From NCBI GenBank assembly GCA_032716605.1, contig CM064518.1, positions 44,359,665 through 44,423,664 on the forward strand: DNA of 64,000 nucleotides, given 5' to 3'. How positions within the stretch are numbered: the stretch's first letter is position 1; every line of letters starts with the position of its first letter. Positions 10,532-20,895 of the stretch are shown here, in pieces. Source of the stretch: Paralithodes platypus. Taxonomy: Eukaryota; Arthropoda; Malacostraca; Decapoda; Lithodidae. The notes beneath the pieces are model-generated. The model had not been told where the DNA came from. It was given only the letters and a program-made list of their open reading frames with translations, and did no database searches. The position numbers and the translations under genes are program-made.

Positions 10532-13111
10532 ATGATCTCGAACGATCAAAAACCACATTCGTCTGAGGGTATGAAAATAATAATAATTAATGCCATTGAG
10601 TATTACCCCCCACCATCAGCAAAGTTGGCAAAATTTCCTGAAACACTAAAAATTAAACTTGAAAATAAATGTAAAAAGTGGTATAGTCGAAAAGCCTTCA
10701 AAACACAACGCAAAATTGTACTTAATAGCTGCAATTGGCAGCTTCTGCCTAAGCTGGGGGCTAATTATAAATTTGATTCTGGAGTAACGGTGAGATTTGA
10801 AAACGGATTTGAAAAAATACAATTGAAATGGAAATTGGGGCGGAAAACTCTCCAAAAACATACGGTAGATATAAAACAAAACACCATGGATCCTGTTGAA
10901 CGTTTTTTCATTAAATATTATACCGTCCATCACAATGATTTGTGTGATGAAATGGTGAAAGAACCCACCCCACTGTGTGATGAAGTGGTGGTGCCCGCTC
11001 CACTGTGTGATGAAGTGGTGGTGGAGCCCACCCCACTGTGTGATGAAGTGGTGGAGCCCACCCCACTGTGTGATGAAGTGGTGGTGGAGCCCGCCCCACT
11101 GTGTGATGAAGTGGTGGTGCCCGCTTCACTGTGTGATGAAGTGGTAGTGGAGCCCACCCCACTTTGTGATGAAATGGTGGAGCCCACCCCACTCTGTGAT
11201 GAAGTGGTGGTGGAGCCCACCCCACTGTGTGATGAACTGGTGGAGCCCACCGTACTGTGTGATGAAGTGGTGGTGGAGCCCGCCCCACTGTGTGATGAAG
11301 TGGTGGTGGAGCCCGCCCCACTGTGTTATGAAGTGGTGGTGGAGCCCACCCTACTATGTGATGAAGTGGTTGTGGAGCCCGCCCCACTGTGTGATGAAGT
11401 GGTGGTGGAGCCCGCCCCACTGTGTGATGAAGTGGTGGTGGAACCCACCCCACTGTGTAATGAAGTGGTGGTGGAGCCCGCCCCACTGTGTGATGAAGTG
11501 GTGGAGGGGCCCGCCCCACTGTGTGATGAAGTGGTGGTGGAGCCCGCCCTACTGTGTGATGAAGTGGTGGAGGGGCCCGCCCCACTTTCGTGTAGACAAT
11601 GGAAACAGGCCAAAAGGAAAGGAAAAAATCAAGTTGCGAGCGAAATGATTAGTAAAGATATAATCAACCATTATTTAAGTTTATATCCGGATACGACGCC
11701 CTATCCAAAAAATATGACAAAGACTCAAATGGTCCGTTTTAATAGGAAAAGACGGGATAAAGTTCTTGCAAATGCTGCAGCTTGGTGGAGCGAGAATCAA
11801 GGGGCTTTGGAGCCCACCCCACTGTGTGATGAAGTGGTGGTGGAGCCCGCCCCACTGTGTGATGAAGTGGCGGTGGAGCCCACCCCACTGTGTGATGAAG
11901 TGGTAGTGGAGCCCACCCCACTGTGTGATGAAGTGGTGGTGGAGCCCGCCCCACTGTGTGATGAAGTGGTGGAGGAGCCCACCCCACTGAGTAATAAAGT
12001 GGTGGTGGAGGCCACCCCACTGTGTGATGAAGTGGTGGAGCCCACCCCACTGTGTGATGAAGTGGTGGTGGAGCCCACCCCGATGTGTCATGAAGTGGTG
12101 GAGGAGCCCACCCCACTGTGTGATGAAGTGGTGGTGGAACCTGCCCCACTGTGTGATGAAGTGGTGGAGGAGCCCACCCCACTGTGTGATGAAGTGGTGG
12201 AGGAGCCCACCCGACTGTGTGATGAAGTGGTGGAGGGGCCCGCCCCACTGTGTGATGAAATGGTGGTGGAGCCCACCCCACTGTGTGATGAAGTGGTGGT
12301 GGAGCCTACCCCACTGTGTGATGAAGTGGTGGTGGAGCCCACCCCACTGTGTGATGAAGTGGTAGTGGAGCCCACCCCACTGTTTGATGAAGTGGTGGTG
12401 GAGCCCGCCCCACTGTGTGATGAAGTAGTGGTGGAGCCCGCCCCACTGTGTGATGAAATGGTGGTGGAACCCACCCCACTGTGTGATGAAGTGGTGGTGG
12501 AGCCCGCCCCACTGTGTGATGAAGTGGTGGTGGAACCCACCCCACTGTGTGATGAAGTGGTGGTGGATCCCACCCCACTGTGTGATGAAGTGGTGGTGGA
12601 GCCCGCCCCACTGTGTGATGAAGTGGTGGTGGAGCCCGCCCCACTGTGTGATGAAGTGGTGGAGGTGCCCGCCCCACTGTGTGATGAAGTGGTGGTGGAG
12701 CCCGCCCTACTGTGTGATGAAGTGGTGGTGGAGCCCACCCCACTGTGTGATGAAGTGGTGGAGGAGCCCACCCCACTGTGTGATGAAGTGGTGCTGGAGC
12801 CCACCCCACTGTGTGATGAAGTGGTGGAGGGGCCCGCCCCAGTGTGTGAAGAAGTGGTAGAGGGCCCCCCCCCCCCCCCAGTTTCGAGTAGGCAATGGAA
12901 CATGGGCAAAAAGAAAGCAAAAAATCAAGTTGCAAGCGAAATGATTAGTAAAGATATGGTCAACCATTATTTAAGTTTGTATCCGGATACGACACCCTAT
13001 CCAATTAATATGACAACGACTCAACAGGTCCGTTTTAATAGGAAAAGACGGGATAGAGTTCTTGCGAATGCTGCACCTTGGTGGAGCGAGATTCAAGGGG
13101 CTTTGCAATAG
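10532..13111 (+). CDS. Uncharacterised 859-aa protein with 52 Cys-Asp-Glu repeats and two copies of a 74-aa module
   Basis: This is a single open frame of 2580 nt with no sign of introns. Residues 1-135 are unique, basic and Lys/Ile-rich. Residues 136-352 hold 20 units of the type PLCDEVVVEPA (10 or 11 residues). Residues 353-426 are a basic module containing NQVASEMISKD, HYLSLYPDTTPYP, RFNRKRRD and WWSE. Residues 427-784 hold 32 more units, and 785-858 are a second module, 60 of 74 residues identical to the first. No signal peptide or membrane segment is visible, so the product is probably intracellular. The repeats are acidic with a regular Cys; the modules are basic. Repeat-length changes are all multiples of three and the frame survives a run of 15 C just before module 2. 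Between the modules I count 14 replacement and 5 silent codon differences, close to neutral. I recognise no family and propose no function. Alternatives are a domesticated or dead mobile-element gene, or a minisatellite grown inside an older gene. Confidence 0.6.
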   Translation: MISNDQKPHSSEGMKIIIINAIEYYPPPSAKLAKFPETLKIKLENKCKKWYSRKAFKTQRKIVLNSCNWQLLPKLGANYKFDSGVTVRFENGFEKIQLKWKLGRKTLQKHTVDIKQNTMDPVERFFIKYYTVHHNDLCDEMVKEPTPLCDEVVVPAPLCDEVVVEPTPLCDEVVEPTPLCDEVVVEPAPLCDEVVVPASLCDEVVVEPTPLCDEMVEPTPLCDEVVVEPTPLCDELVEPTVLCDEVVVEPAPLCDEVVVEPAPLCYEVVVEPTLLCDEVVVEPAPLCDEVVVEPAPLCDEVVVEPTPLCNEVVVEPAPLCDEVVEGPAPLCDEVVVEPALLCDEVVEGPAPLSCRQWKQAKRKGKNQVASEMISKDIINHYLSLYPDTTPYPKNMTKTQMVRFNRKRRDKVLANAAAWWSENQGALEPTPLCDEVVVEPAPLCDEVAVEPTPLCDEVVVEPTPLCDEVVVEPAPLCDEVVEEPTPLSNKVVVEATPLCDEVVEPTPLCDEVVVEPTPMCHEVVEEPTPLCDEVVVEPAPLCDEVVEEPTPLCDEVVEEPTRLCDEVVEGPAPLCDEMVVEPTPLCDEVVVEPTPLCDEVVVEPTPLCDEVVVEPTPLFDEVVVEPAPLCDEVVVEPAPLCDEMVVEPTPLCDEVVVEPAPLCDEVVVEPTPLCDEVVVDPTPLCDEVVVEPAPLCDEVVVEPAPLCDEVVEVPAPLCDEVVVEPALLCDEVVVEPTPLCDEVVEEPTPLCDEVVLEPTPLCDEVVEGPAPVCEEVVEGPPPPPVSSRQWNMGKKKAKNQVASEMISKDMVNHYLSLYPDTTPYPINMTTTQQVRFNRKRRDRVLANAAPWWSEIQGALQ
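10937..11587 (+). repeat. Coding minisatellite block 1 (33/30-bp unit, about 20 units)
   Basis: Tandem 33-bp units with the core CTGTGTGATGAAGTGGTG; some units are 30 bp from loss of one Val or Glu codon. The array is GC-rich compared with the AT-rich unique parts of the same ORF, so it expanded by unequal exchange or slippage. Confidence 0.95.
11810..12879 (+). repeat. Coding minisatellite block 2 (about 32 units), ending in a 15-C run
   Basis: The unit is the same as in block 1. A poly-C run at 12865-12879 joins it to the second 74-residue module and is a likely slippage site. Units differ mainly at Ala/Thr (GCC/ACC) and at VVV/VVE. Confidence 0.95.
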
Positions 13112-13332
13112 GGGCTGTGCCATGCATAGATGTTATTTGCTTGAACATATTTGGTTTAATAGAGAAAATTTGCGAAAATCATGTCTTTGAAAAAAAAGTT
13201 TGTAGGAGTGATAGGCCTATACTGAACAGTTTCACTTTTTCAAGCATTTTTCGAAAGCTTGAGTTATGTCCAAACTGGATGCATTATATTAACACATTTT
13301 CTCTTTTAATGTATGGTCTTGCCCTCTTTGTC

Positions 13333-13640
13333 TTTCTGGACCCCTTTCTCTCTCATTCTTAGTCCCATTAGTTTTGAGATGTTAAGATGTTTTCTCCATT
13401 AGTTTTGTGATTTTAAGACCTTTCGTCCTATTTCTTTGTCAATATTTAAACATTTCATGCCATTTAGGGGGCAATTTTATCCTGGCGAGTGATAGCGAGA
13501 ATGTACTTTAATAGGAACTGGCTTTCGGCAGTGACATTTATTGTACATAAATATGTCGAGATGGGTTTTTTTTATTATTTTATTGAAGCTTGACGGAGGT
13601 CTAGGGAGTAAACTAAAAAGCTACCTAGAATGACCAGGGT
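13333..13640 (+). mobile_element. MITE M1 copy, diverged
   Basis: TCTGGACCCCTTTCTC, CTGGCGAGTGATAGCGAG and GACGGAGGTCTAGGGAG are M1 landmarks in the right order. The terminal TTAA sites are not preserved. Confidence 0.7.
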
Positions 13641-13667
13641 AAAAAAAAAAAACTACACTATAATCTA

Positions 13668-13882
13668 TTAACCCTCTGAAGATTATGACGCATTTTGACA
13701 GTTTATTCTGGTCATCATTAGGCAACTGTATACACTTTAGGAAGATCTGTGGGTACTAGAAGGCTAAATACTATCCCAATTAACCTCCCGACTTCCAAAT
13801 ACCATTCATAATCTGAATAAAATCGTCAAATAATAGCCAGAATATAGAAAAGAAATGCATAATACAATCTTGAAAGAGTTAA
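13668..13882. mobile_element. MITE M2c copy with TTAA at both ends
   Basis: TTAACCCTCTGAAGATTATG at the left and ATCTTGAAAGAGTTAA at the right. Palindromic inner motifs. Confidence 0.75.
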
Positions 13883-13904
13883 ACCGAACAATGTATGTGT
13901 GTAT

Positions 13905-15138
13905 ATACTAAGGCACATACCCCATAGCGGAAGGTGGCCAACTCGAGACAGAGCCCGAAAAGGGACAACACAGCACAAGACAAAAAAATAAAATAAAAGC
14001 ACTCATACACATCTAGGTTGCCCAGGAGAAGACTCTGAGACCTATACCCATTTGGGGTGCCCAGCAAATGATTCCCAGGTCCCAGATCTCCCAGAGGAAT
14101 TTTGGTCTAACAAGGCAGATACACAGCGGAGCCATACCACAATGCCCGCCCACCTTATATGCAGGCATGACCCTTCATATATACCGGCTCACCGGGCCAG
14201 GCGCCTGACGGACTATTATCTACTTCAACTGGTGCCCGACTCCCTCTCCCAATGACCACGTTATCACTCATCTATTCACAAGCCTTCTCCATTCATTCCT
14301 ATTCATTACCACTTCTCTTGCCTGTTCTACAGTCATTCCTCTATCATCCAACGTTTGCACTACACCATCTCTCCATCTCAACCAAGGTCTTCCTCTCCCT
14401 CTACCTCCCCTTGTATCTAACTCATATACTCTCTTTGTAAGAATTCATACGCCATTCGTTCAACATGTTCATACCAGCACAGCACCCTTCTGTCCACTCT
14501 GGCCGACAATGGTTCCTGCTGTCCCACTCTCCTACGTACCTCTTCATTCCTCAATCTGTCTCTAAGTGTTACTCTACACATACTTCTCAAGCAGTTCATC
14601 TCCATCACATCCAACTTTCTTCTCTCTTGTGCCTTCAGACCCCACGTCTCAGCCCCATACACCGCTGTTGGTACAACTATCACTTGATAAATTGCACTTT
14701 TTTGAATTTCGAGATTTATCACCTTCCACATACTTCCCATTGCTCCGAAAACTTCCCTTCTGTCACATACACTCTGTCTTACCTCCATTTCCACTTCTGC
14801 GTCCCTGCTAATCACTCATCCTAGATATAAAAAACAGTCCACTTGTTCCAGTATTTCCTCATCCAGCCGAACAACTAGATTCACCCTACGAGTACCTCTA
14901 TTGGACACCATCACTTAACCTTTATTGACATAAACCCTCAGCTTCCTCCTCCCACATACCACACCAAACTCTTTCACTACTCGCTGCAGTTTCTCTTCAG
15001 AATCTGCAACCAATGCTGTGACATCAGCAAACAGCAACTGATTCAACTCCCAATCTCCACCATTCTTTCCTGCTAAACCCAATCCTCTACCCATAGTTCT
15101 CATTTTTACCTCCCTCACCACGCCATCCATTATTTTAG
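13905..15138 (-). pseudogene. Dead LINE copy (CR1/jockey/RTE-like) 3' part and 3' UTR
   Basis: The minus-strand translation has LNQLLFADVTALVADSEEK (motif C with one substitution), then YGAETWGLKAQERRKLDVM and RVDRRVLCWYEHVERM. Frameshifts and stops break it. The 3' UTR continues to about 13905 and matches the LINE at 30005-31705. Confidence 0.75.
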
Positions 15139-15139
15139 T

Positions 15140-15480
15140 TATATGTGGGTGAGGGAGACAAAAGGCAAAACTGCCTGTGAAGAGTACAGTGTAAGGTAGA
15201 GTCATCAGCATATGAATGGATAGAACTGGAGGTACAGTTGACAAGATCATTAATTAATATTAGAAACTAAATTGGAGATAGGACAAAACCCTGAGGAACA
15301 CCGGAGTTGATAGGTTGAGGATGTGAATGATGGCTGTCTACAACCGCAGCTATGGCGTGGCCAGAAAGGAAATTCGAGATAAAGGCACAGATAGAGGGAT
15401 AGAAACCGAAGGAGGGTAGTTTAGAAATTAGAGATTTGTGGCCAGACTCAATCAAAGGCCTTCGATATGTCTAGCGCAAT
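15140..15480 (-). pseudogene. Second LINE fragment (jockey-like RT), inactivated
   Basis: The translation gives HKSLISKLPSFGFYPS, INSGVPQGFVLSPI and, after a stop, IHSYADDSTLH. It abuts the LINE fragment at 13905-15138 at 15138/15140. Stops and frameshifts are present. Confidence 0.7.
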
Positions 15481-15790
15481 AGAAAAGGTCTCACCGAAGA
15501 CCCGAAAGGAGGATGACCTAGAGTTAGTAAGATATGAAACAAGATCACGGCAAATTCCATAGTAGCGGGAGCGATCATTTTCCCACTCCCCTTCAATATT
15601 ATAATTGGTTTCCTGTTTTCATTGTGTCCCTAATAATGATTGCCTTCACTTGCCACAGCAATATTAAAATATTTACTCCCGATAGTTGGGGAGGGCATGA
15701 AGTATATCAGGGAAAGAGGGGGGTTGAAAAATGGGGATGAGGTAGGTAGAACAGCTGATACGGTCAAAAGATACTGGAAGCTTAGCTGTG

Positions 15791-15857
15791 ATTGGCTGTC
15801 CAAACCCGTTTGTGATTGGCAGGCTGGAAGTGACGTCATCGCCATGGATAACGTCAC
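15791..15857 (+). promoter_or_regulatory. CRE plus two CCAAT (ATTGG) boxes
   Basis: ATTGG at 15791 and 15815, full CRE TGACGTCA at 15831-15838 and a half CRE after it. The spacing resembles the cluster at 34788-34836. It may be a promoter or enhancer, or part of an old repeat; no transcript was identified. Confidence 0.3.
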
Positions 15858-16188
15858 GACCCTACCAACTCGATCAATAAATCATCGGTCCCGGTCCCGT
15901 GTTTAAATTTAAGAAATTGTTCCCATAATTAATAATAAATGCTGCAGCCTGATTATGTCCTCCCGCTGTAACCAACACTCTTTCCCATATGTTCACGCTT
16001 CATATCGTTCCCAACGGTTGGAGTTCAATACTGTTAAAGGTGGTGAAAGTAAACATCACTAAATACAGAAATCCAATTATTGAAGGGGAGTGTGAAAATC
16101 ATCGGTCCGCTAACGTGATCATGATATCAAGGCAGTGATAACGTAATTACCGGTGCTGACCTATCAGATATAGTACGTGTACCTAGTA

Positions 16189-16211
16189 ATAATAATAATA
16201 ATAATAATAAT
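16189..16211 (+). repeat. (ATA)n microsatellite
   Basis: Trinucleotide run forming the tail side of the minus-strand SINE-A copy. Confidence 0.9.
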
Positions 16212-16446
16212 CTTCTGGTTACTTATTTAGCGCCCGTATCTCCTCCTTCGAGGATTCACAAGCGCTTGGCTTTCTTTAGTCTACCAGAGACCATTACCCA
16301 TCCCCCTTGCTCATGGGGAGATGGTAACCGCCGGCTGTGTCCCAGAAAAACTTTTCAATCTGAGCGGGGATTAAACGCGAGACCTTCAAGATGGAAATCA
16401 AGCACGCTATCAACTGAGCCAGCCGGACGGCTGGCTCAGTTGATAG
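16212..16446 (-). mobile_element. tRNA-derived SINE-A copy with inverted duplication of its head
   Basis: On the minus strand an A-box-like TGGCTCAGTTGATAGC and a degenerate B box are followed by CCGGCGGTTACCATCTCC. The first 19 bp are repeated in inverted orientation at 16428-16446. Confidence 0.65.
16407..16446. repeat. Perfect 19-bp inverted repeat with 2-bp spacer
   Basis: Arms 16407-16425 and 16428-16446 are exact reverse complements around GA. Confidence 0.95.
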
Positions 16447-16591
16447 TACCCAGCTGATAGTACCCAGTACATGGGATACAGGACTAACCTATACCTACCA
16501 GCTAGTGCGAGTTCCTAGTACCCAGTGCGTAGAATACAAGACGAACCTTTACTTACCAGCTAGTGCATGTTCCTAGTAACACGAAATTGTC

Positions 16592-16893
16592 ATTAACCTG
16601 ACCAAACAACCTAACCTAACTTAACCTAGTGGGTAATACTTAAGATGATTTGTGGCGAACTATTAGAAACAAGTTAATAGGGACAATAGGTATGTATAGA
16701 ATCGCAATATTATTCTCAATATTGTCCCCATGGAGGATTTGCGATAGCAACAACTTTTAAAACCCTGATATTATATTAAATAAACAGAGTCCTGCGCATA
16801 AACAAACCCAACAGCGGGGGTGTGGGGGCGGCAACCCCCACCCATTATACTAGGATAGGTTAGGTCAGGTTGTTAGGTTAGGCTAATGTCTTT
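16592..16893. mobile_element. Candidate element bounded by AACCT/TTAGG-like inverted repeats
   Basis: About 40 bp at 16592-16633 (AACCTAACCTAACTTAACC) resemble the reverse complement of 16852-16893 (AGGTTAGGTCAGGTTGTTAG). The centre has no ORF. Confidence 0.4.
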
Positions 16894-17460
16894 TCAAAGT
16901 TCTTTTTCCCCTTTCTGCCTTTTATGAAGATGAAAATCTTCAAATCCGAGCCAACTTTTGCCAAAACGTGGTTCGGGTTTCTTCATTTTGGAGTTTTCTT
17001 AACATGTAAAACAAGAAAACCCGAGCCAACTTTCATCAGAAAAGCCATGATATTGCCTTTTTACATCTTTAACCCCCCACATTTTCCCTGATCTTCATAG
17101 CCCTCCCCACTATCAGGGGGAAGTATCTTAAATTTCTCGGAGTTATGGGTAAGCTAATGCAAATCCTCCGTTCACAGAATGATACACAAAAAAAAATATA
17201 TATATATATACTGTATATATATATTTCTTAAAGAAAAAAAAAAATTGCTAAATAAGCCGCCACAACTCATCTGAAGTGTTACCCGGCTTTGATCTGAACA
17301 TCAATCACGACCATTAATTTTGTCAGTAGTTGTACAAGAGTTAGGTGCACAACAGTTTAACACTATCTGGTGCAACGTCTCGGGGGGTATTATGGCATTT
17401 TGTTTTATTATTATTGAGGGTTTTAATTGTGTTAGACATTTTCGAACAATGTGTATTTAG

Positions 17461-17757
17461 TTAACCCCTAGACTTGGAAAAACGCCTCTCCAAACCCCCT
17501 GCAAACTAAAAAAAACGTTCCCCAGGTCCCCTTCAAGCTAAATATGTACATTTTTCGGTAGAAAAATTTCCCGGCCAAAGGCCGATTTCTCCCAAATTGC
17601 AGGCTCGCTATCGCTCACCCAGGAAAAATCGACACCTTATTGGGTTGAAGCATCATATAATCGCCAAACTAATGAGGTGAAACGTCTTAAAATATCCAAG
17701 CTAATGGAGTAAATCAGGGAGGTACAAATTGGCCCGACCTCCACCTAATAGGGTTAA
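17461..17757 (-). mobile_element. MITE M1 subfamily b, TTAA on both sides
   Basis: Reverse-strand M1 landmarks (TTCGGTAGAAAAATTTCCCG, CTCGCTATCGCTCACCCAGG) lie between TTAA at 17461 and TTAA at 17754. The ends differ from the main M1 type and match 52050-52352. Confidence 0.7.
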
Positions 17758-17959
17758 AGGATGAAGGATGTCACTAAGTGCATGAGTCCAGTACGTCATT
17801 GTGGTGGTGGACTGTAACGGGAAAAGTGGCTCAAGTAGGCTAGTGCAACCTCCCCCGAGACTCCCTCCCTCTTTCTTTCTTTCAATCCCTCCTCTCTCTC
17901 CTACCTTCACCTCCCCTACCACCCTCCCCCGACTCCCTCTTTCCCTTTCAATCCCCCCC

Positions 17960-18758
17960 CCCCCTCCTCTCCCATTAAAACGGACCCGCATATATATAAC
18001 TCCACAACGCCATTCAACTCAAGATCAAAACCAAGACATATTTAATTTTATCACCGGCAGTATTACCGATAAAACTGGTGGTACTATTATCATCTTACCA
18101 CGTCCAGTAAGGCGATCACCTGCAGCATAGGAAGCTTCATATTATATCCGTCCATTTTCCCTCTTCCTCAGGCCCCGAGAACGAAGTGATGTATGTATCT
18201 TACCGTAATATTGTGATGTAATCCTCCTATAGGGTGTTCCAGGCTAGGTCAGTATATACCACAGGCTCGCAGGAAGGTTGTGGAGATGGTATATTAGTCC
18301 GGCTGTAGTATTTAAGGGCCTTAAACCGAGATTTCTTGACAGACTTGAACACACAGGACTACCCAGGAGGCAGCCATTAATAGCACTGTTGCCATATACG
18401 ATGTTGTACCTTTTCCTTCCGATCTCAGCTGAAATATAACTGTTACCCCAATCATAATTACTTTGATTTGCACATGGATAAATTAACTGTGCTCTACCTA
18501 AAATATATTAACAGTTAAAAACGTCACATTAGCCTAAGGAAGGCTCAAACATGACCATAGTAGCAGGGAAGATCGAAGGACTATATTACTAAAGTTAAGC
18601 TTTAATATCATGTTTAAATGTAATAAAGAGATACACAGGTATATATTGTTTCTTGGTAATACTATAAAAGTGGCTTAAAACACGTGTATAAGGTAAAATA
18701 CATTAAAACCCATTGCAATACAAATAGGCTTATATATCCCATTATAGCCATTACCCAT
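17960..18758. other. No gene recognised
   Basis: Unique-looking, moderately AT-rich DNA. The only long plus-strand frame (17801-18130) is low-complexity Pro/Ser/Leu from CT-rich sequence. No repeat with a partner in the window was found. Confidence 0.4.
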
Positions 18759-18827
18759 GCTTAATTAGTATCGTATTCCATTATATTAAAGAACCTTTAA
18801 TATAATGGAATACGATACTAATTAAGC
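18759..18827. repeat. Perfect 33-bp palindrome with 3-bp loop
   Basis: Arms 18759-18791 and 18795-18827 are exact reverse complements around AAC. The sequence is AT-rich (TTAATTAGTATCGTATTCC). Confidence 0.97.
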
Positions 18828-18829
18828 AA

Positions 18830-19252
18830 TTTACGGTACGCCCATATATCAGTTTCTTAATTCATTAATTAAAACAAGAGGAGTTCAATAATTTTTAGAA
18901 GCACAAGATTTTAGCCCTTGAATTCTAGTCATTTTAGAAAAGTTGCCATTGACTGCCATATAGAAGATATTTTGAGTCGCGGAGGTGGGTTTAACGCGGC
19001 ATTCTCCAACTTGGATGAACCCTATCACGCTTCGTTTCGTTTCAGGGTGAGACAATTTTCTCAAAACTGTCGGACATCGCTCATAGAAGAAAGGGACACA
19101 AAACGTGGACGATTTTCGATTATTTATATACAGTTCGAAAGAGAAAACAATTCTACACATTCTGGACACCAAGCAAATCCCGAAATATGCCTTTAAAGGG
19201 GCAAAAATTGCGCAAACAACCCTGAAATTTACTGGAAAGTTTTGCCTCGGCT
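18830..19252. other. Unique stretch with two overlapping short frames, no gene called
   Basis: Frames of 92-95 codons exist on both strands (18885-19172 minus, 18918-19196 plus). They overlap antisense, show no motif and have no supporting splice sites. Confidence 0.4.
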
Positions 19253-19472
19253 TTAACCACTTCTTTACCGGTGACGTCTTTAGTATTTGATTTCAGCTAC
19301 ATTTAGACTATTTTATGTAGCTTAGGGAGGATCTATGGTATCTAATAGGATTTATTCAGATAGTCTGTAGCTTTTTAATCGGTAGAAGTCCTTCGTAAAC
19401 TGAATAAAACCGTCTACTAGTTGCCGAAATAAAGTTAAAAGGACGTCGCCGGTACTGTACATAAGGGGTTAA
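19253..19472. mobile_element. MITE M2a copy with TTAA at both ends
   Basis: TTAACCACTTCTTTACCGGT to ACGTCGCCGGTACTGTAC and GGGGTTAA. This is a full-length reference for the family in this window. Confidence 0.8.
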
Positions 19473-19639
19473 GCCCAAATCAGGATGCGACCACCGAGTA
19501 AAGATTCAAATCTTTTCCAGATGTTCGTGTCAATGTTCTTCGGTTCATTTATACTCATTTCGACCTTATAATAACGTTCAGCTTCCCAGGATAAATCCAA
19601 AAAATCGGTGTATAGATAGTAGTAAAGGAACATTGTGAG

Positions 19640-20075
19640 TGAGAGTGTTGGTGGTGGCATCTCGTTTACGTTTATGTTGAGGGATCTGCCCGAGAGCGGG
19701 ACGGCGGCATGATATGCGGGGGTTCTGCTTTAGGACTAGTGGTTGGGGACAGGATTAGGATTAGGGATATAATTATTGGTGATCTTAGTTCTAAATGAAT
19801 CAAGGGTGGGGCTATTAACTACATGAGATGGGAGGTGGTTCCACTCTTGGATGCTGCGGGGAAAAAATTATTGTCTAAATATGTCCGTGCTTGCCTGATA
19901 TGTGTGGTATTTTAGGTTGTGGCTGCGTCTCGTAAATCGTATACGTATAGGGTGTAAATATATATCTTTGCCTATGTCTACTAAGTTGTTAGTGATTTTA
20001 TAAAACATCTGTTGTCTGTGCATTTGTCTTCTTGTTGCAAGTGGGTCAAGTCTAATGCCTTGTTTGAGCAAAGTG
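19640..20075 (-). pseudogene. LINE ORF2 C-terminal fragment
   Basis: The minus-strand translation LATRRQMHRQQMFYKITNNL, then DIYLHPIRIRFTRRSHN and, after a stop, FPRSIQEWNHLPSHVVNSP, is the C-terminal region of CR1/jockey-like LINEs. No RT core is present. Confidence 0.65.
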
Positions 20076-20384
20076 ACAGATGTCAGATGTCTCGGCTTTC
20101 ATCAACCTTCATACATCAATATTCAACCTTCCACAGCCTAGATAATCCTTCACAACGGTAGGTAAGCAAGAGAATATAAATAACTCGTGGGTAGATGTCA
20201 TAGCTAGTTATATCATACGAAAGCAGATCAATGCCCGAGCCTGGCCCCTCCTCTTATATCGGTCGTATTTTAGCTAGATGACAGAATATTATGCCTCGAT
20301 AACTAATATAATCATTTGTTGAGGCATAACAAAACGTTTAAGTATACCCCAGTGATTTAGTAGATATGTATTGACAAAATTAAT

Positions 20385-20895
20385 TCGATAAGCTCTTCCC
20401 AAGCTTTCTGGCATTTAGCCAAAAACCTCTCCAACAATTTTACTTCCTCGTCTTTCCCTCCTCTTTTCCAATCTGAAGGCACTAACGTCACTTCTTCCTC
20501 TGACAAAGATTAACTTTTCGCTCAAGCTTTCGCTAAAAACTCCTTGGATGATTCTGGTGCTATTCCTCCCTCTTCACCCCCCTCTCTCGTACTTATTCCT
20601 AATATCCTAATCTCTTCTAAAGATGTACTTTTTACCCTCTCTAGGCTTATTACTAAGAAGACATTCAGACTGGATGGTGTTCCTCCTGTTGTACTCAAAA
20701 ACTGTTCATCCGTGATGACTCCATGCCTAGGCAAACTCTTCCGTCTGTGTCTATCCTCTAATGTTTTTCCTTCTTGCTGGAAGTTTGCTCTCATTCAACC
20801 TGTCCCAAAGAAGGGTGACTGTTCGCAGCCCTCCAACTATCGTCCAAGTGCTCTCATGCATTGCATCTCTAGATGTCACAGAAATTTTGCGTATT
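20385..20895 (+). pseudogene. LINE RT N-terminal fragment
   Basis: The translation LDGVPPVVLKNCSSVMTPCL, then FPSCWKFALIQPVPKKGD and PSNYRPSALMHC, is the start of a jockey-like RT domain. It is broken by frameshifts and lacks the catalytic part. Confidence 0.7.

Noticed and set aside
11166..12967. Several overlapping frames of 86-273 codons across the coding minisatellite (both strands)
   Set aside because: They are shadow frames of the 33-bp unit. Only the 10532-13111 frame joins both unique modules.
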